A stretch of DNA of 64,000 nt from positions 2,852,001 to 2,916,000 of the forward strand of contig OZ017746.1 in assembly GCA_963969365.1 (NCBI GenBank), written 5' to 3'. The notes below the pieces were generated by a model that ran no database searches, was not told where the DNA came from, and saw nothing but the letters and a program-made list of their open reading frames with translations. A program made the position numbers and the translations under genes. This document shows, one piece after another, positions 22,801-33,668 of this stretch; position 1 is the stretch's first letter, and every line of letters starts with the position of its first letter. Source of the stretch: Asterochloris sp. CNOR1. Its lineage: Eukaryota; Chlorophyta; Trebouxiophyceae; Trebouxiales; Trebouxiaceae.

Positions 22801-24401
22801 TGGGACTGCTTTGGGCACGATTGCTGCTGGGCTGAGGCTACATTCCATCTTGACAGCATGCCAGGTTAAGGCTTCACTTCACTTCAGGGTGTGCTGCAGC
22901 AGCCCATGCAGCTCCAGCGTGTGATGCAAGGTCATGCCTGGTTCAAGAAGCACCCCCCCTCACCAGTGCACTGCCGCCTCCCTGCAGCACACCATCTTTG
23001 GCCTGAGCAAGGACTGGTGCGCCTCTGGCCTGCGAGTGGGCTGCATGTACACCCACAACCCAATGCTGTGCAAGTCCCTGGGCAACATGGGCTACTTCTG
23101 TGGCGTCTCTGGGCTGGCCCAGTACATCCTGGCCAGAGCTCTGGAGGACCTGTCCTGGGTGGACATGTACCTGACCGAGAACGCAAACCGCCTGGGTGCC
23201 TCATACAACATCCTTGCTGGTGAGTTCAGAGCTGAGTAACCTGTGCTGCAAACATAGCCTGAGCCATGCAACGGCAGCCCTGGGTGGACAGCTGCTGGAC
23301 CGAGACACAGAAGACCAAGTCTTGGAGGCAGCTTACCTCATCCTTTTGTTGTGATCTGTAGGTAAAGCATGCTGCTTTGTGCTGCTCTGGTGAGCTGCAC
23401 AGATCGTGTCAAGTGTCGGCAATTGTGTGGTGGCAGCTGCATGCGTCAAGGAGGCCTGATTTGTGCAGCATCCCAACGTCAGCTGTTGAATTCAAGCAGC
23501 ATTGTGTGCCTGCAGATTGCCTTACGAAGGCCAAGATCCCCTTTCAGCCTGCCGTGGCCACTGTCTTCTGCCTGGTCGATCTGAGAAAGGCCCTTGCTGA
23601 GCCCACTTGGGAGGTAAAGCCTGCCTCAAGGGCTAGTCACACGCAACTGCCCAGCACTGATGTGCTGCACCTGGGGTCCTCTTCTGTCTGCTTTGCTGCT
23701 TCGTGCAAGAAATGGCACCCGATGTGCGGGTTGGGCAGGCAGTGAGCCTTCAATGCACTGCTGGCTGCTCTGAGGTGGCCCCAATCTTGTCAGCTGGTGT
23801 GGGGCAGCCTCCCCATTGCGCCTTCTGCCAACTAATTCTGCCAGGGGTCAGCATTTATATGTATATATGAAGGTCTGCAGTGCCATGACTGCCTGATGTC
23901 ATGTCAGCTTACTCCACCTTGCAGGCTGAGCGAGAGCTGTGGGAGGAGGGCTTTGTTCAGAGGGCAGGTCTCATAATCACCCCAGGTCTGGCTGCTGACC
24001 ATGCTCATAGCCAGACCCCTTGTTTTCTCTGGCTGCTCACCCTGTGTCTGCCTGCAGGCAAGGACTGCCACTGTGCTGAGCCTGGCTTCTTCAGGATCTG
24101 TTATGCAATTGTCCTGCCAGAGGTCATCCCTCTGCTAGTCAGGCGCATCACTGATTATATCAGCAAGTCACCCCAGGAGCGAAGAAAGGTTCCAATAAAG
24201 CCCTGGCTGGCTTCAGACAAAGCAGAGGTGAAGGCTGATGGCAAGGCAGAGACAAGGAAGGCGTCTTCCAAAATGACCCACCCAGCGCCACAGGAAGAGA
24301 TGCATAAGGAGGCCGCCAAAAAGGACCACATGTCATCCCAGGCACAGATGAAGAAGTCGGTCTCGAAGAAGGAGACCACACCACAGCCCGAGCGCAAGTG
24401 A
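19818..24401 (+). CDS. ACC-synthase-like class I/II PLP aminotransferase
   Basis: Member of the ACC synthase/ACCS-like group of PLP enzymes. A short first exon at 19818 reads MSPDHGLSVRGMRSTKR, matching the LSxRG opening. The next exon ends at 20459 with IAENRLTADLVQKRLQ, then FYDNMSGIAKFKAALAKML. Further exons: 21104..21171 (ELLTISSGCGAIVDNA), one ending near 21473 (FALTDAGNG, PYYPAFDWDLT), about 21686-21789, then VLLVTNPDNPTGKVYSRE, SDEVYANAIFG, and FGLSKDWCASGLRVG with the PLP-binding lysine. The C-terminal exon ends PGFFRICYAIV plus a Lys/Glu-rich tail of about 65 residues up to 24401, longer than usual for the family. It could make ACC, but ACCS-like proteins often do other C-S lyase or aminotransferase reactions, so substrate is open. 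The join between the first two exons is unresolved. Confidence 0.87.
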
Positions 24402-24583
24402 CTGATTCCCTGTCTCCTGTAACTACCTGCAGCTCTCTGCAACAAAGACTACCTTGTTTATCTGTGACAGGCAAGCACCCATCTGCTTCCAATTCTGCGT
24501 GGTGTTCTCAAAGTATCTAGGCCCTCTTGCTGCTGCGCATTGATTCTTCAACATGTTTGAACCCTGTCTTGAACCGACTTGCA

Positions 24584-27064
24584 TCAAATGCCAGATTGAC
24601 ATCGTGTGCAGCTGCATGAAAAGCTGTAGTGTGCAAGTGCCTCCTGCCTTTCAGTAAATGGCAGATCTTCGTCAACATAAGACACAAGAAGCTCCTCGCC
24701 GGGCTCGACTGTCTGCACTGTTTCCACAACAGCTTTGCCGTCACCACATTTGTGAATCTTGACGTTGGGCACACAGCTGTGGTTGAGGCAGCTGTGAAGA
24801 GCATAAAAGCCAGTGCCCTGGCAGCAATCATCTAGGGAGGACACTTCCTCCACTTGGTGCCTCCATGGTGCAACACGCTCCTGCATGGCAGGCCCATCCT
24901 GGTGCTGCCCCACAACGGCGAAGTAAGCTTCCAGTGGCGACTCTATGTTGAGATCTGCATACAGAGGGGCATGGCAGTGTGAGGGAGCTCCTGTGACAAA
25001 CTACAGCAGTGAAGGGCTGCTGCCGCAGCAAACTCAGGGCGAGAGCTAGGGCTGCCAGACCAGTGCACTGCTGGCAGGACCAAGGTGGCTCTGACCGAGG
25101 TTGTTGAGCTCAAACATGCCAATCAGGCTGGCATAGACGTCCAAGGTGAAAAGGGCTGGGAAGCGGGGGTCATACACAGCCTGTTTGAAGAGCTCCAGGG
25201 ACTGTTGAGTGATCTCTTTCAGCTCTGCAGCAAGGCGCAGGGCAGCTTAAGCATGCAAGCTGCGCCTGCTTACTTGGGTGTTGCCCTGCAGCACGGGGCA
25301 GGGCAGCATGAGCGTACATGCTGGGCCTGTTGGCTCAGGCTCATCTTTGACATGCTGTGCTACCAGACACAAGCCTTAAAGCTGACACCTCACCCGCAAT
25401 GAGATCCTCGTCAGCTGTTTCAGCTGTAACCACGTCCCACCACAGCTTCTTGGTGCCAACCTGCACCCGGCAAAGCTGCGTGTTCCTGCGGGGCTGCACT
25501 CATGCATGAACACGGTTCACGATCACAGGCATTGATCACATGCCCACCACCTACCTGAAATGGCTGCCATGCCTGCTGAAGTGCATGCCAGGCTTTCTGG
25601 GGGCTGCCTGCGCTGTTAACAGGCGAGTTACCACCTGTAGGCCACAAACAAAGGTCCCCGACTTGCACAATGTCAGGTAATGTTGGGGCCGCAGAATGGG
25701 TCTCTCCACTGCAAGCTTGTGTTGAACTGGGATGTCAGCAGCAGCTGTAGTGCCTGCATGCTTCACAACAATAGCTCCAGTCTCTGCCTGCTGAAGGACT
25801 CACCTGTCTGAGACAACAGCGCGTCAGCCTGGCAGACCACAGACACCAGTAGCTTGGCAATCACATGGAAGATGTTGTTGGTGCTGTCTGCATGTTCCCT
25901 GAACGCCGCGAGCCTCTCACGGTGGGTCTGAGGTGCAGCAGGCTCAGCCTGTGGCATGCCATCATGCTGCGCGTGGCTGCAGCCGGCAGACAGAGCCTCA
26001 ACCGGCTCATCTGCTTCTGTGCCCTCCTGCGATGTGCTGCCTGCTGCAGCCCTTTCAGCAGCGGCAGGTGCTGAGGCGCCTATAGGGCCTGACGCTGAGC
26101 TGGGGCTGGTTATGCCAGGCCCAAGGCACAGCTTGCGGTGCTGGGTGTGCCAATCGGCCGCAGCGCAGGCTGCGCTGCAGTAAGCCTCGTCAGGGCACCC
26201 TCCAGGGCACAGCACCTTCAGAGCACACATAGGTGGTGGCTTCTTGAGTTTAATCTGTATTATATGCAGGTGCACACAGCTTGGCAGCGCCTGTTGATGT
26301 CTGCAAGACTTTGGGACATGATCTTTGTCTGTAGCACACTTCTTGCAGCAGGTGCTCACAGGCTGAGGCAGCGAGAAGCCTTCTGTGAGGGGCAAGCTGG
26401 GAATGTGGTGCCGCAGACTCTCCAGCATCTGAGGTGTGACAGCCACCAGGCCTGCAGGTCAGATGCACAGAGTCAAGGCCTCAGGAGCCGCGCACATTAG
26501 GAGGCCCTCTTGTCGTGGGCAGAGCAACTTGGGCAATGTCAGGGCAGGCAGTGTGCATACAGGCTCACCACCAGCCTGCTGGCAGACCAGACGCCAGGCG
26601 ATCTGCATCTCAATGCTGCCAAGAAACTTGAAGCAGTGGCTGCAGACCCAGCACAGCCCCCTGTTCTCAGTGTCCTGCCCTGCCACAAGTGGCGGCTCCC
26701 GCCACAATATCAAACCTGCCTGAAACGCCTGCAGCACAGTGGCACTGATCCCCTGTGGGACCCAGAATAAAGCGAGGCTGCCATGTCTCAGCGTAGACGC
26801 CAGCAAGATGACTTGCGCTCGCCTTTCTAGCAAACACGCCCTTGCCCATGGGTTCAGCAGAGGCGCACACTTCCACTGCATCTCCAGTGTATGTCTTGGT
26901 AATCTGTAGGTGCAGGGCATGCCTTCAGTCAGGGTCCATGAGCAGTGAGCTGACAGCAGCAGATTGAGACCCACCTCCTGATGGTATCTCTGGGCCTTCG
27001 CAGGGTCAGAAGTCTGCAACAAGGCCTGGATCTGCTGCTGCACCTCCATGCTGGCAGCTAACAC
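24584..27064 (-). CDS. ATXR2: SET-domain protein, ATXR2/SMYD type
   Basis: Homologue of plant ATXR2, a SET/MYND-like histone-lysine methyltransferase. Start at 27064 (MLAASMEVQQQIQALLQ; MEV at 27049 is an alternative). Exons in order carry the SET N-terminal part ITKTYTGDAVEVCASAEP, then PMGKGVFARK, then ILWREPPLVAGQDTENRG and CWVCSHCFKFLGSIEMQ. A zinc-binding block follows: CPGGCPDEAYCSAACAAADW with a downstream HxxxC. Next come ADSTNNIFHVIAKLLVSVV, an exon beginning at 25224 (ELKEITQQSLELFKQ), and the last exon with ALHSCLNHSCVPNVK (the catalytic NHSC), GEELLVSYVDEDLPF and the post-SET FSCSCTRC, stop at 24584. Order and motifs match ATXR2 from end to end. Nuclear role is expected from the family. 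The gene is head to head with the RING gene at 27236. One intron holds a copy of a 3' splice junction (25225-25329). Confidence 0.86.
25225..25329 (-). repeat. duplicated 3' splice junction in ATXR2-like gene
   Basis: Intron end 25225-25268 and copy 25286-25329 match over about 44 bases, each starting CTGCAGCA on the plus strand; offset 61 bases. Confidence 0.85.
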
Positions 27065-27235
27065 ATCATCTTGCAGTTGACTCAGTCAAGTCAAAACCAA
27101 CACCACTGTCCTGTGCGCCGGCAGACACCGGCCAAAGGCCTGATGTATGCTGCCTGCGAAACCTTTTCCGACTGAACCATTGCCTCACCTCTTAGCAATG
27201 CAATGTTCAACTAGACTACGTTGATCCCCAGGAGC
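27065..27235. promoter_or_regulatory. shared head-to-head upstream region
   Basis: 171 bases between the ATXR2-like (-) and BAH1/NLA-like (+) start codons; the shortest divergent gap in the window. Confidence 0.4.
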
Positions 27236-30200
27236 ATGGTGCCGGACCCGGGCCCACGCAGCTTTCATGAATATATGGAGCAGGCCGAGGCTGCATCTCC
27301 TGCATCATTCAGAGGGCTGTTCATCAAGTACGCTGCTCTGCGGGAGAGGCTTCAGACACTGGTTGGCGTCCCTGAGGGCCCAGAGCGCAGTGCTGCAGAG
27401 CAGCAGTTCTTCGACAGCCTCACAGACCAGGCACAGATTGTGAACAGGTCAGTGCTGCAGCGCCTTGTCAGGCACTTTGTGCATTGAGACATGCTGCTTT
27501 CATGACGGCGCAGCCTACAGGCATCCTCTCCCTGCCTGCAGCACCTTTGAGAGCAGTGCGACACGGCTGCTGAGGCAGAGCCCCCACATCACCCAAGCAG
27601 AGCATGCTAGGGGCTGGCTGGCACGATTTTCCTGCCTGCGCGCCTCCCCTGTGGCAGACAGCAAGGTAGGACTGGCAGGGGTCGCCTGCAGTTGTCTTGA
27701 ACGGGACCAGCACCTGACAGGGGCAAGCGTTGCATGAACAAGCTCCTTCACGATTGGCACAGAAGCCTGTGCCCCCCTGCCTTGGCAGGCAGCAACTATA
27801 TGCCAGAGACACTCTTGAGGAGCCTTCAGAAGAGCCTCAGGGCGGGACAGCCACCTGTTGCCTATGTTGCATCAGGGGCTAGGTGACATTGGTGGGTCAG
27901 TGCCATCAGCTGTGCCCTGTGTGTCCCTCCTGCATCGAGCCGACGTGCATGCTTGCTGCCGTGCCTTTGCACCTGCCGCATGCAGCATCTTGCGCTGCTA
28001 ATGCTTTCTAGCTTATGCTCAGCGGCAGCCAATCATGCTTGGGTATGCTCTGCCGCATGTTCAGAATTTGCAGCCACCACCTGTCACTGCCCACTCCCCT
28101 CGTCACCGATGGCCAGACACTGCTGAGTTTCTGGCATACTCATGTTCAGAACTGCAGGCCAGACATTGCTGATGTTACTGGTAACTTTGACACATGCTTC
28201 ATGATCAGGACTAGTACAGCAGCAGCCACCTGTGCCCAGCTGCCCTGCAGGAGCGTGAAGAGGAGGCTGCTGCCCAGGCTCACTCCTGCCGAGAGTATGC
28301 CAAGGTGAACGCCATCGCCATGCGCAAGGTGCTGGAGTTGCATGACCAGCTGCTGGGCAGCAGCACAGGGCACCAGCTGCTGCAGGTGAGCCAATGCCCC
28401 AAATAAGTAGCTCAACATGGGAACAGAAAGCTGCTGACCACGGTACCCTCCTGTCTGACAGTGCTCACGCTGCAGGCATGTCTCGCTTGCAGAGGGGCAT
28501 TGCTTGTGCAGCTTCCGCCATGTGCTACATAAAGGGCAGATGCAGATCACACCCTTCTTGCTCAGCCCCTGTCACTTCAGCTGACATCGACATTGCCAGC
28601 GCTGCACATGGGATGCACTCATGCTGCTTTCCACTGCGTCTGCTTTGCACCACACGGCAGTCGATGTGCTAGCAGTGTGGGGCCAGCGTCGCGTGTGAAC
28701 CTCTCACCCCACCTGCTCCCCCATCTCTGCCCTGCCAGGCCTGCTGGGACGACACAGCGCTTCGCACCCGGCAACACTCCTTCCGCTACCGCTTCCTGCA
28801 CTCCCCTCTGCTGGACGAGCTCAAGGCGTTGGAGCTAGTGGTGGAGAGCCAGTTTGGCCCTGGGCAGACAGCATGGAGGTCAGTCACAGCCTTGGCAAAC
28901 CTTGTGGCATCTGTGGCCAACGGGGGTGCACCCCAAGAGTGGCTATATGATGGGGAAAGTGCTGGGGCCCCCGTCTGGCCATGAGGTGGCGCATGAGAGA
29001 TGGTTCACAGCTCCTGGTGGAGCTCATTTGCATCCTAGGGCCCTTGAGGCTTACCTTTTGGCTAAACGGTGGGTGACCAGGTGGCAACCTGCTGGTGGCT
29101 GAAGGAAGCTGCAGGGCAAGGGACTGCATGGCAGTCACATCGCAGCCTGCTGAAGCCCAGCAGCCTGCTGGAGCTGTGGGGGAAGCCAATCTGGCCAAGA
29201 GATGGTACCCTGAAGGTGGCATCCTGTGCAAGGCACCAGGCCACAGCCGAGCAGGGTGCAGCCACATAACTGAGTACACACCTGCAGCAGACAACAGCAG
29301 ATGATGCAGTGGTGGCAGATGCGTTGGGCATCACTGATGCGGCTGCATAGGGCTGCCATCCTGTTGCATTGGCCATCAAGAAGGCTGCCAGGCCTGTGTC
29401 TTGCTCCCTCTTGGCATCAACAGGGCTGAGCTGTTCAGCAGTGATATGCCCCTTGCTGCAGCACACAGGAAGACGAAAACGCTTCCCCTGCTGGCGACCT
29501 TCCATCAGGCATCCGCCTGCCCGGCACTGGCCTGGAGCACCTAGCAGGTCCAGGTGCTGCTGATGTTGCGGGCTCACAAGCGGAGCTGGAGTCCACTGCT
29601 GGCCTGGAGAGCAATGGGCAGGAGCCAGCCAAGGTGTGCTGCATGGCACGCTGCATTGGGAGTTAGCACCTGGGAAGTGGGTCCCAGATCTCTTGAAGTT
29701 GTCATAACTGTGGGACTTGATAGCAACCGGAGCCAAAAATTACTGTGTGACACCGTGCATGTGGCAGGCCACAGCCAGAAGTCCTCCACTGCAGGAGGGC
29801 TCTACGCCTGGCAGTCAGGACCAGGGCAGTTCCCAAAGCTGTCATCATTGTGTGCAGGGGGCCCGCGGTTTTGAACTGGTGGAGCACTGGCTGTCGGAAT
29901 TGGACCTGCCCAGCGAGGTCGGTTCCAGCGGGAGCCAGCCCAGATTGCCACCCTCCTCAGGACTGGCCGACCCTGGCTGCCAAACCGAGAATGAGCGTGG
30001 TACATCAGGTAAGTGCCTCCCCACATGTACCTTGCCCATTCAGGTTGGGTCCTGCGCAATGAGGTGGGCTCTGCCTGGAGCCAGTTGGGTTTGCTTGCAT
30101 TCTCAAGTCTGGCTGGCCCTTACCGCCAGACCTTTAGTTGAGCGTGCTACACCTGGTGGGGACTGCATGCCTCGCCAGGCATTGTCCAAGACATGGCGCC

Positions 30201-31151
30201 CCACCCCTCCCCTGGACTGGTGCAAATTCCGCTGTGTGCTGGGGCTGTGGATGCGTCGACGTGCATCAGGCTCAGGCTGTGAGGGCCTGTGCACATGCTG
30301 CCCACCTGCTCGGTGCTTCACGGCCGCCAGCAGCCTCAGCCTGCCTTGGCGCCTGGATTGCAGGTGGAGCAGAGGGCGGGCTTGCCCACTACCCCTCAAC
30401 TGTGAGCTTAGATTCTTACAATGAAGAGGACGAGGACTTCACCTGCCATATCTGTCTGGTGAGGGCCTGCCGTTTAGCTGACTGTCCAATGTCGTTGGGT
30501 AGCTTTACACCCTTTCTGCCGTCCAGCCTGTCTGTCACGGAGTTATGCATGGCACCTGCTGACTCACTGCTGTGCCTCCACATGCAGAAGGTGCTGTACA
30601 TGCCTGTTGGCCTGTCCTGTGGCCACAAGGTGAGCATGCAGTGCCTGCCTGGTCGAGTCTCGCTTGTTGCCCTGCCCAACAGTGCATCTCATCACAGTGC
30701 CACCCAGCGCTGCAGTTTTGCCTGCCGTGTGTCCTTCTGGACGCCGGAATCAGAGACTTTCGGGGCCATCCTCGGCATCTGCTTCACCACAAAGTGCAGA
30801 AGGATCAGCCCTGCCCCGAGTGCCTGGTCAAAGGTGTCTTTCAGGAGGCGGTTGACCTGGAGCGCCTGGGCGCCTTTATCAAGCAGCAGTGAGATTCTGG
30901 CACTGCTGAGGGAGAGTTTGTTGCTAGGTTCCCATCATGGTGGGCTCTAGGTCGACCGTTGGGTGGCAGGGCTGCATGCCAATTTTGAGGAGGTATTGCA
31001 TGCAACTGGCAATACGCCTGTGGGCTGCAGATTTCCCACCCAATGGACTGCAAGAGCTGTGGAGGAGACTGAGAGACTCCAGAGGCTTGATGAGGAGCTG
31101 GCGAGGCAGGCAGAGGAGGAGGGGCCCGCATTCTTCAGCAGGGGCGTCTGA
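27236..31151 (+). CDS. BAH1/NLA-like SPX-RING E3 ubiquitin ligase
   Basis: Resembles plant BAH1/NLA proteins, RING E3 ligases with an N-terminal SPX domain that send phosphate and nitrate transporters for degradation. From ATG 27236 the first exon reads SFHEYMEQAEAASPASFRG, then LFIKYAALRERLQTLVG. Later exons include STFESSATRLLRQ, REYAKVNAIAMRKVLELHD (last SPX helix) and TALRTRQHSFRYRFLHSPLL. A Ser/Glu-rich linker follows, then the RING: EDFTCHICL, KVLYMPVGLSCGHK, FCLPCVLLDAG and CPECLVKGVFQEAVDLERL. Reading on gives a TGA at 30890, but that TGA lies inside a GTGAGA donor. Splicing 30888 to 31031 joins AFIKQ to QFPTQWTARAVEETERLQRL and ends at 31151 with FFSRGV, as the NLA C-terminus does. 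SPX start residues (usually MKFG) are absent, so an extra 5' exon is possible. Confidence 0.85.
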
Positions 31152-31747
31152 GACACAGTCACACAGACAAGCAAGATTCACTTAGAAGTTCAATACAGCT
31201 ACCCTGGCCCTCTGACTTACAATTCATGTCTCAGCTGATCAGATGTGGTCAGGCTGATGTATCGAGCCCAGCATTTGCTCAACTTGAGGCTCTGGGCAGC
31301 CACAATCCTGTTGCTGTTCCTGTGAGGCAAATCAAATCTTTTCGTCTTTTCAATAAGCCCTATGTCACAGGTCAGACGCATGCCATCAAGTGACCCGTCG
31401 GGTTCGTCCTGTGTCCAGATGGCATGCTTTTGAAGCCCCAGCTTGTGGGGATCCGTTTAGCCAGACATGCGATTGCAGGCAAGACTTACTCCCACACAGC
31501 AGAGGAGGATTGGCAGCTGCAGCCCTATCTCTCAGCTGCTGCTCCAGCCTTGTCTAAAATCCCAGCACAGGTGCATGACGACCCCAAGGAGACCAGCACC
31601 TGTCCAGTGTGCTGCTGGTGAGCATGTTACCTCAGGCTCACCTGCCTGAACAATGCTGCAGCATGATGTGCTGCTGCTGCAGGTGGGGAGGGCTCGCTGC
31701 CAGATTTTCAACATGTGAAGGGCATTCTGTGTGAGAGAGCTGTGTTG
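31152..31747. other. intergenic, no gene supported
   Basis: 596 bases between the RING gene and the HAD phosphatase start. A 65-codon plus-strand open frame at 31424-31621 has no recognisable motif. The region probably holds the RING gene 3' end and the HAD promoter; a 5' targeting exon for the HAD gene cannot be excluded. Confidence 0.5.
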
Positions 31748-33472
31748 ATGCTGCTGCCAACCCTCTATGTGCTGGCCACATGGCCCGCAAAAGCACCTGA
31801 CTTCTATGTGGCTGCAGTCGACATCGATGGGACCCTCCTCAACTCGGACTCACTGCATTTCCAAGCGTGAGGACTCTCTCTCTTCTATGCAGTCTTGCCT
31901 TCTCTGTTGTTGTGCTGCACACTTGCTGCTGCCTGGTGCAGGTTCAATGAGCTGCTCCCAAAGTATGGGGGCAAGGCTGTAAGTGAAGAGTACTTCCGCG
32001 AAAAGATAAGTGGAGGCCACAATCCTGTGCTGGCTGCCATGCTGTGGCCAGACAAGTCAGAGGTGCGATCCCTTGCCAGGGTTCTCCAGCTCCCCTGCCT
32101 CCTGTGACAAGCTCAATCCTGATGAGCCAGACAAAGCTTGCACGGCATCACACCTCCTGCAGCCTGCTGCAGGCAGCTGAAGGTCTGGTGGGCCACCCAA
32201 AGTCATGCACACCTGCGTCGAAGACCTCAGACTGAGATGCGCTGCGCGCTGTCTGGCCCTGCAGGACTGGCGCAATGACTGGATGGATGAGAAAGAAGCG
32301 CTGTTCAGGTCCATGGCAGGTGCCTCAGACTACATGGAAGCTCCTGCCAGATCCAAATGACTACATATCTCTCTGAAGCAAGCCACTGCTCCTTGCTGCT
32401 GTCTCCAGTCTCGTGGCAGGCCCTTTGTATTGTCCACACCCTTGTCAGCTGCACCAAGCTCATGCAGCCTGGTCAAGGCTGAAACAGCCAGTATGCTTTC
32501 AACACCTCAAGCACATGTGCACACCCAGCCGACAGAAGACTGCAGCCCCTTTCCGAGCTGATGCCATGTCCTTGTGCAGGTGACCTAAAACCAATTGCAG
32601 GTCTCAAAGAGTTCCTGGCTTGGATTGACACACAGCAGCTGGGCAAAGTGGCAGTGACTAACGCTCCCCGGGCCAACATGCATGCCATGCTGGCTGGCAT
32701 TGGGCTGGGCAACTACTTTGACCATGGTGAGGCGCCTTACCAGTGCCCTTGTGGATAGGCAAGCTGTCGTCAAGAGGTCTGAGACGGGAGCTATACAGTG
32801 AACATGGTGAGGTCAGCAGAGGCAATGTGTGATTGAGATTGGGCAGTAAAGGGTTGCGGGGCATCAGGCTGGGCGACCAAATTATTTACGGTCAGCTATG
32901 CTGTGAGGACATCATGAGCTTGCTACTTGCTTTTGGGGCATCAGTGTGGACAGTCACAAGGTCTGAACCATTGCTGGGTTCATGGCATGTCATGCTGGCT
33001 TCCCAGGCCAGCTGAAGCTGAGTGGTGTGCCACTTTTGAGGTATTGAGCACTGGGCAGGTCACCTGCTTGTCAATTGCACTCAGGTGTGCCCTGCAGTGA
33101 TCCTTGGTGAAGAGTGCGCCAGGGCGAAGCCCTTCCCAGACCCCTACCTTGAAGGTTTGAAGGTTTTAGACATTGCTCCCTCAGAAGCGCTGGTCTTTGA
33201 GGACTCCCTGTCAGGTAGCTATGTTATCCCTTCCGCAACTGGACCCGTCTAGCTGCACTTCCGCTTCAAGCGTATGGCTGAGTTATTGATGGCCGAAACA
33301 CAGACATACTGCTGTGCCTGTTGCAGGCATTGGCGGTGGAATTGCTGCTGACATACCTGTGGTGGGCATCACAACCACCCAGTCACCAGAGCGTCTCAAA
33401 GCGGCAGGCTGCAAGTGGATCATAGATGATTACACAGCCCTGGCGGAACACTGCCAGAACTTGAAGTCCTGA
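31748..33472 (+). CDS. HAD-superfamily sugar phosphatase, SGPP-like
   Basis: Six exons join in phase: 31748..31866, 31942..32062, 32265..32319, 32580..32726, 33098..33214, 33327..33472. They total 705 bases, 234 residues plus stop. All HAD motifs are present: I, VDIDGTLLNSDSLH with the nucleophile Asp; II, KVAVTNAPRANMH; III, the lysine in ARAKPFPDPYLEG; IV, VFEDSLSGI. The cap helices contain YFREKISGGHNPVLAAM. Order and spacing match plant SGPP (broad sugar-phosphate phosphatase) and the beta-phosphoglucomutase-like branch. The N-terminus MLLPTLYVLATWPAKAPDFY is short and hydrophobic before the domain; whether it targets an organelle is unclear. Substrate is inferred from family only. Confidence 0.9.
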
Positions 33473-33668
33473 CTGGACCTGGAAACGCCTCCCCCTCCCC
33501 CCCGTGATGTGAGGCCACAGCCTTCTGTCTGCTGCAGAAGCTCAGTCAAATGCATCGTGCAATTCAAATGCGAGGTGCTCAATACTCTGCAAAGTGTCAA
33601 TTGCATTCACAATCAAATAACTTGACATGGTTGGGTCATGAGCAAGACAATGCAGAGGGAAGTGCAAA

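Noticed and set aside
24418-24422. TGTAA motif, the usual green-algal polyadenylation signal, just after the ACC-synthase-like stop
   Set aside because: Only 16 bases after the stop codon and a five-base motif; too weak alone to annotate.
32721-32820. Possible duplicated donor in the HAD gene (CATGGTGAGG at about 32723 and 32802)
   Set aside because: Only about 10-12 bases match, too short to separate from chance.
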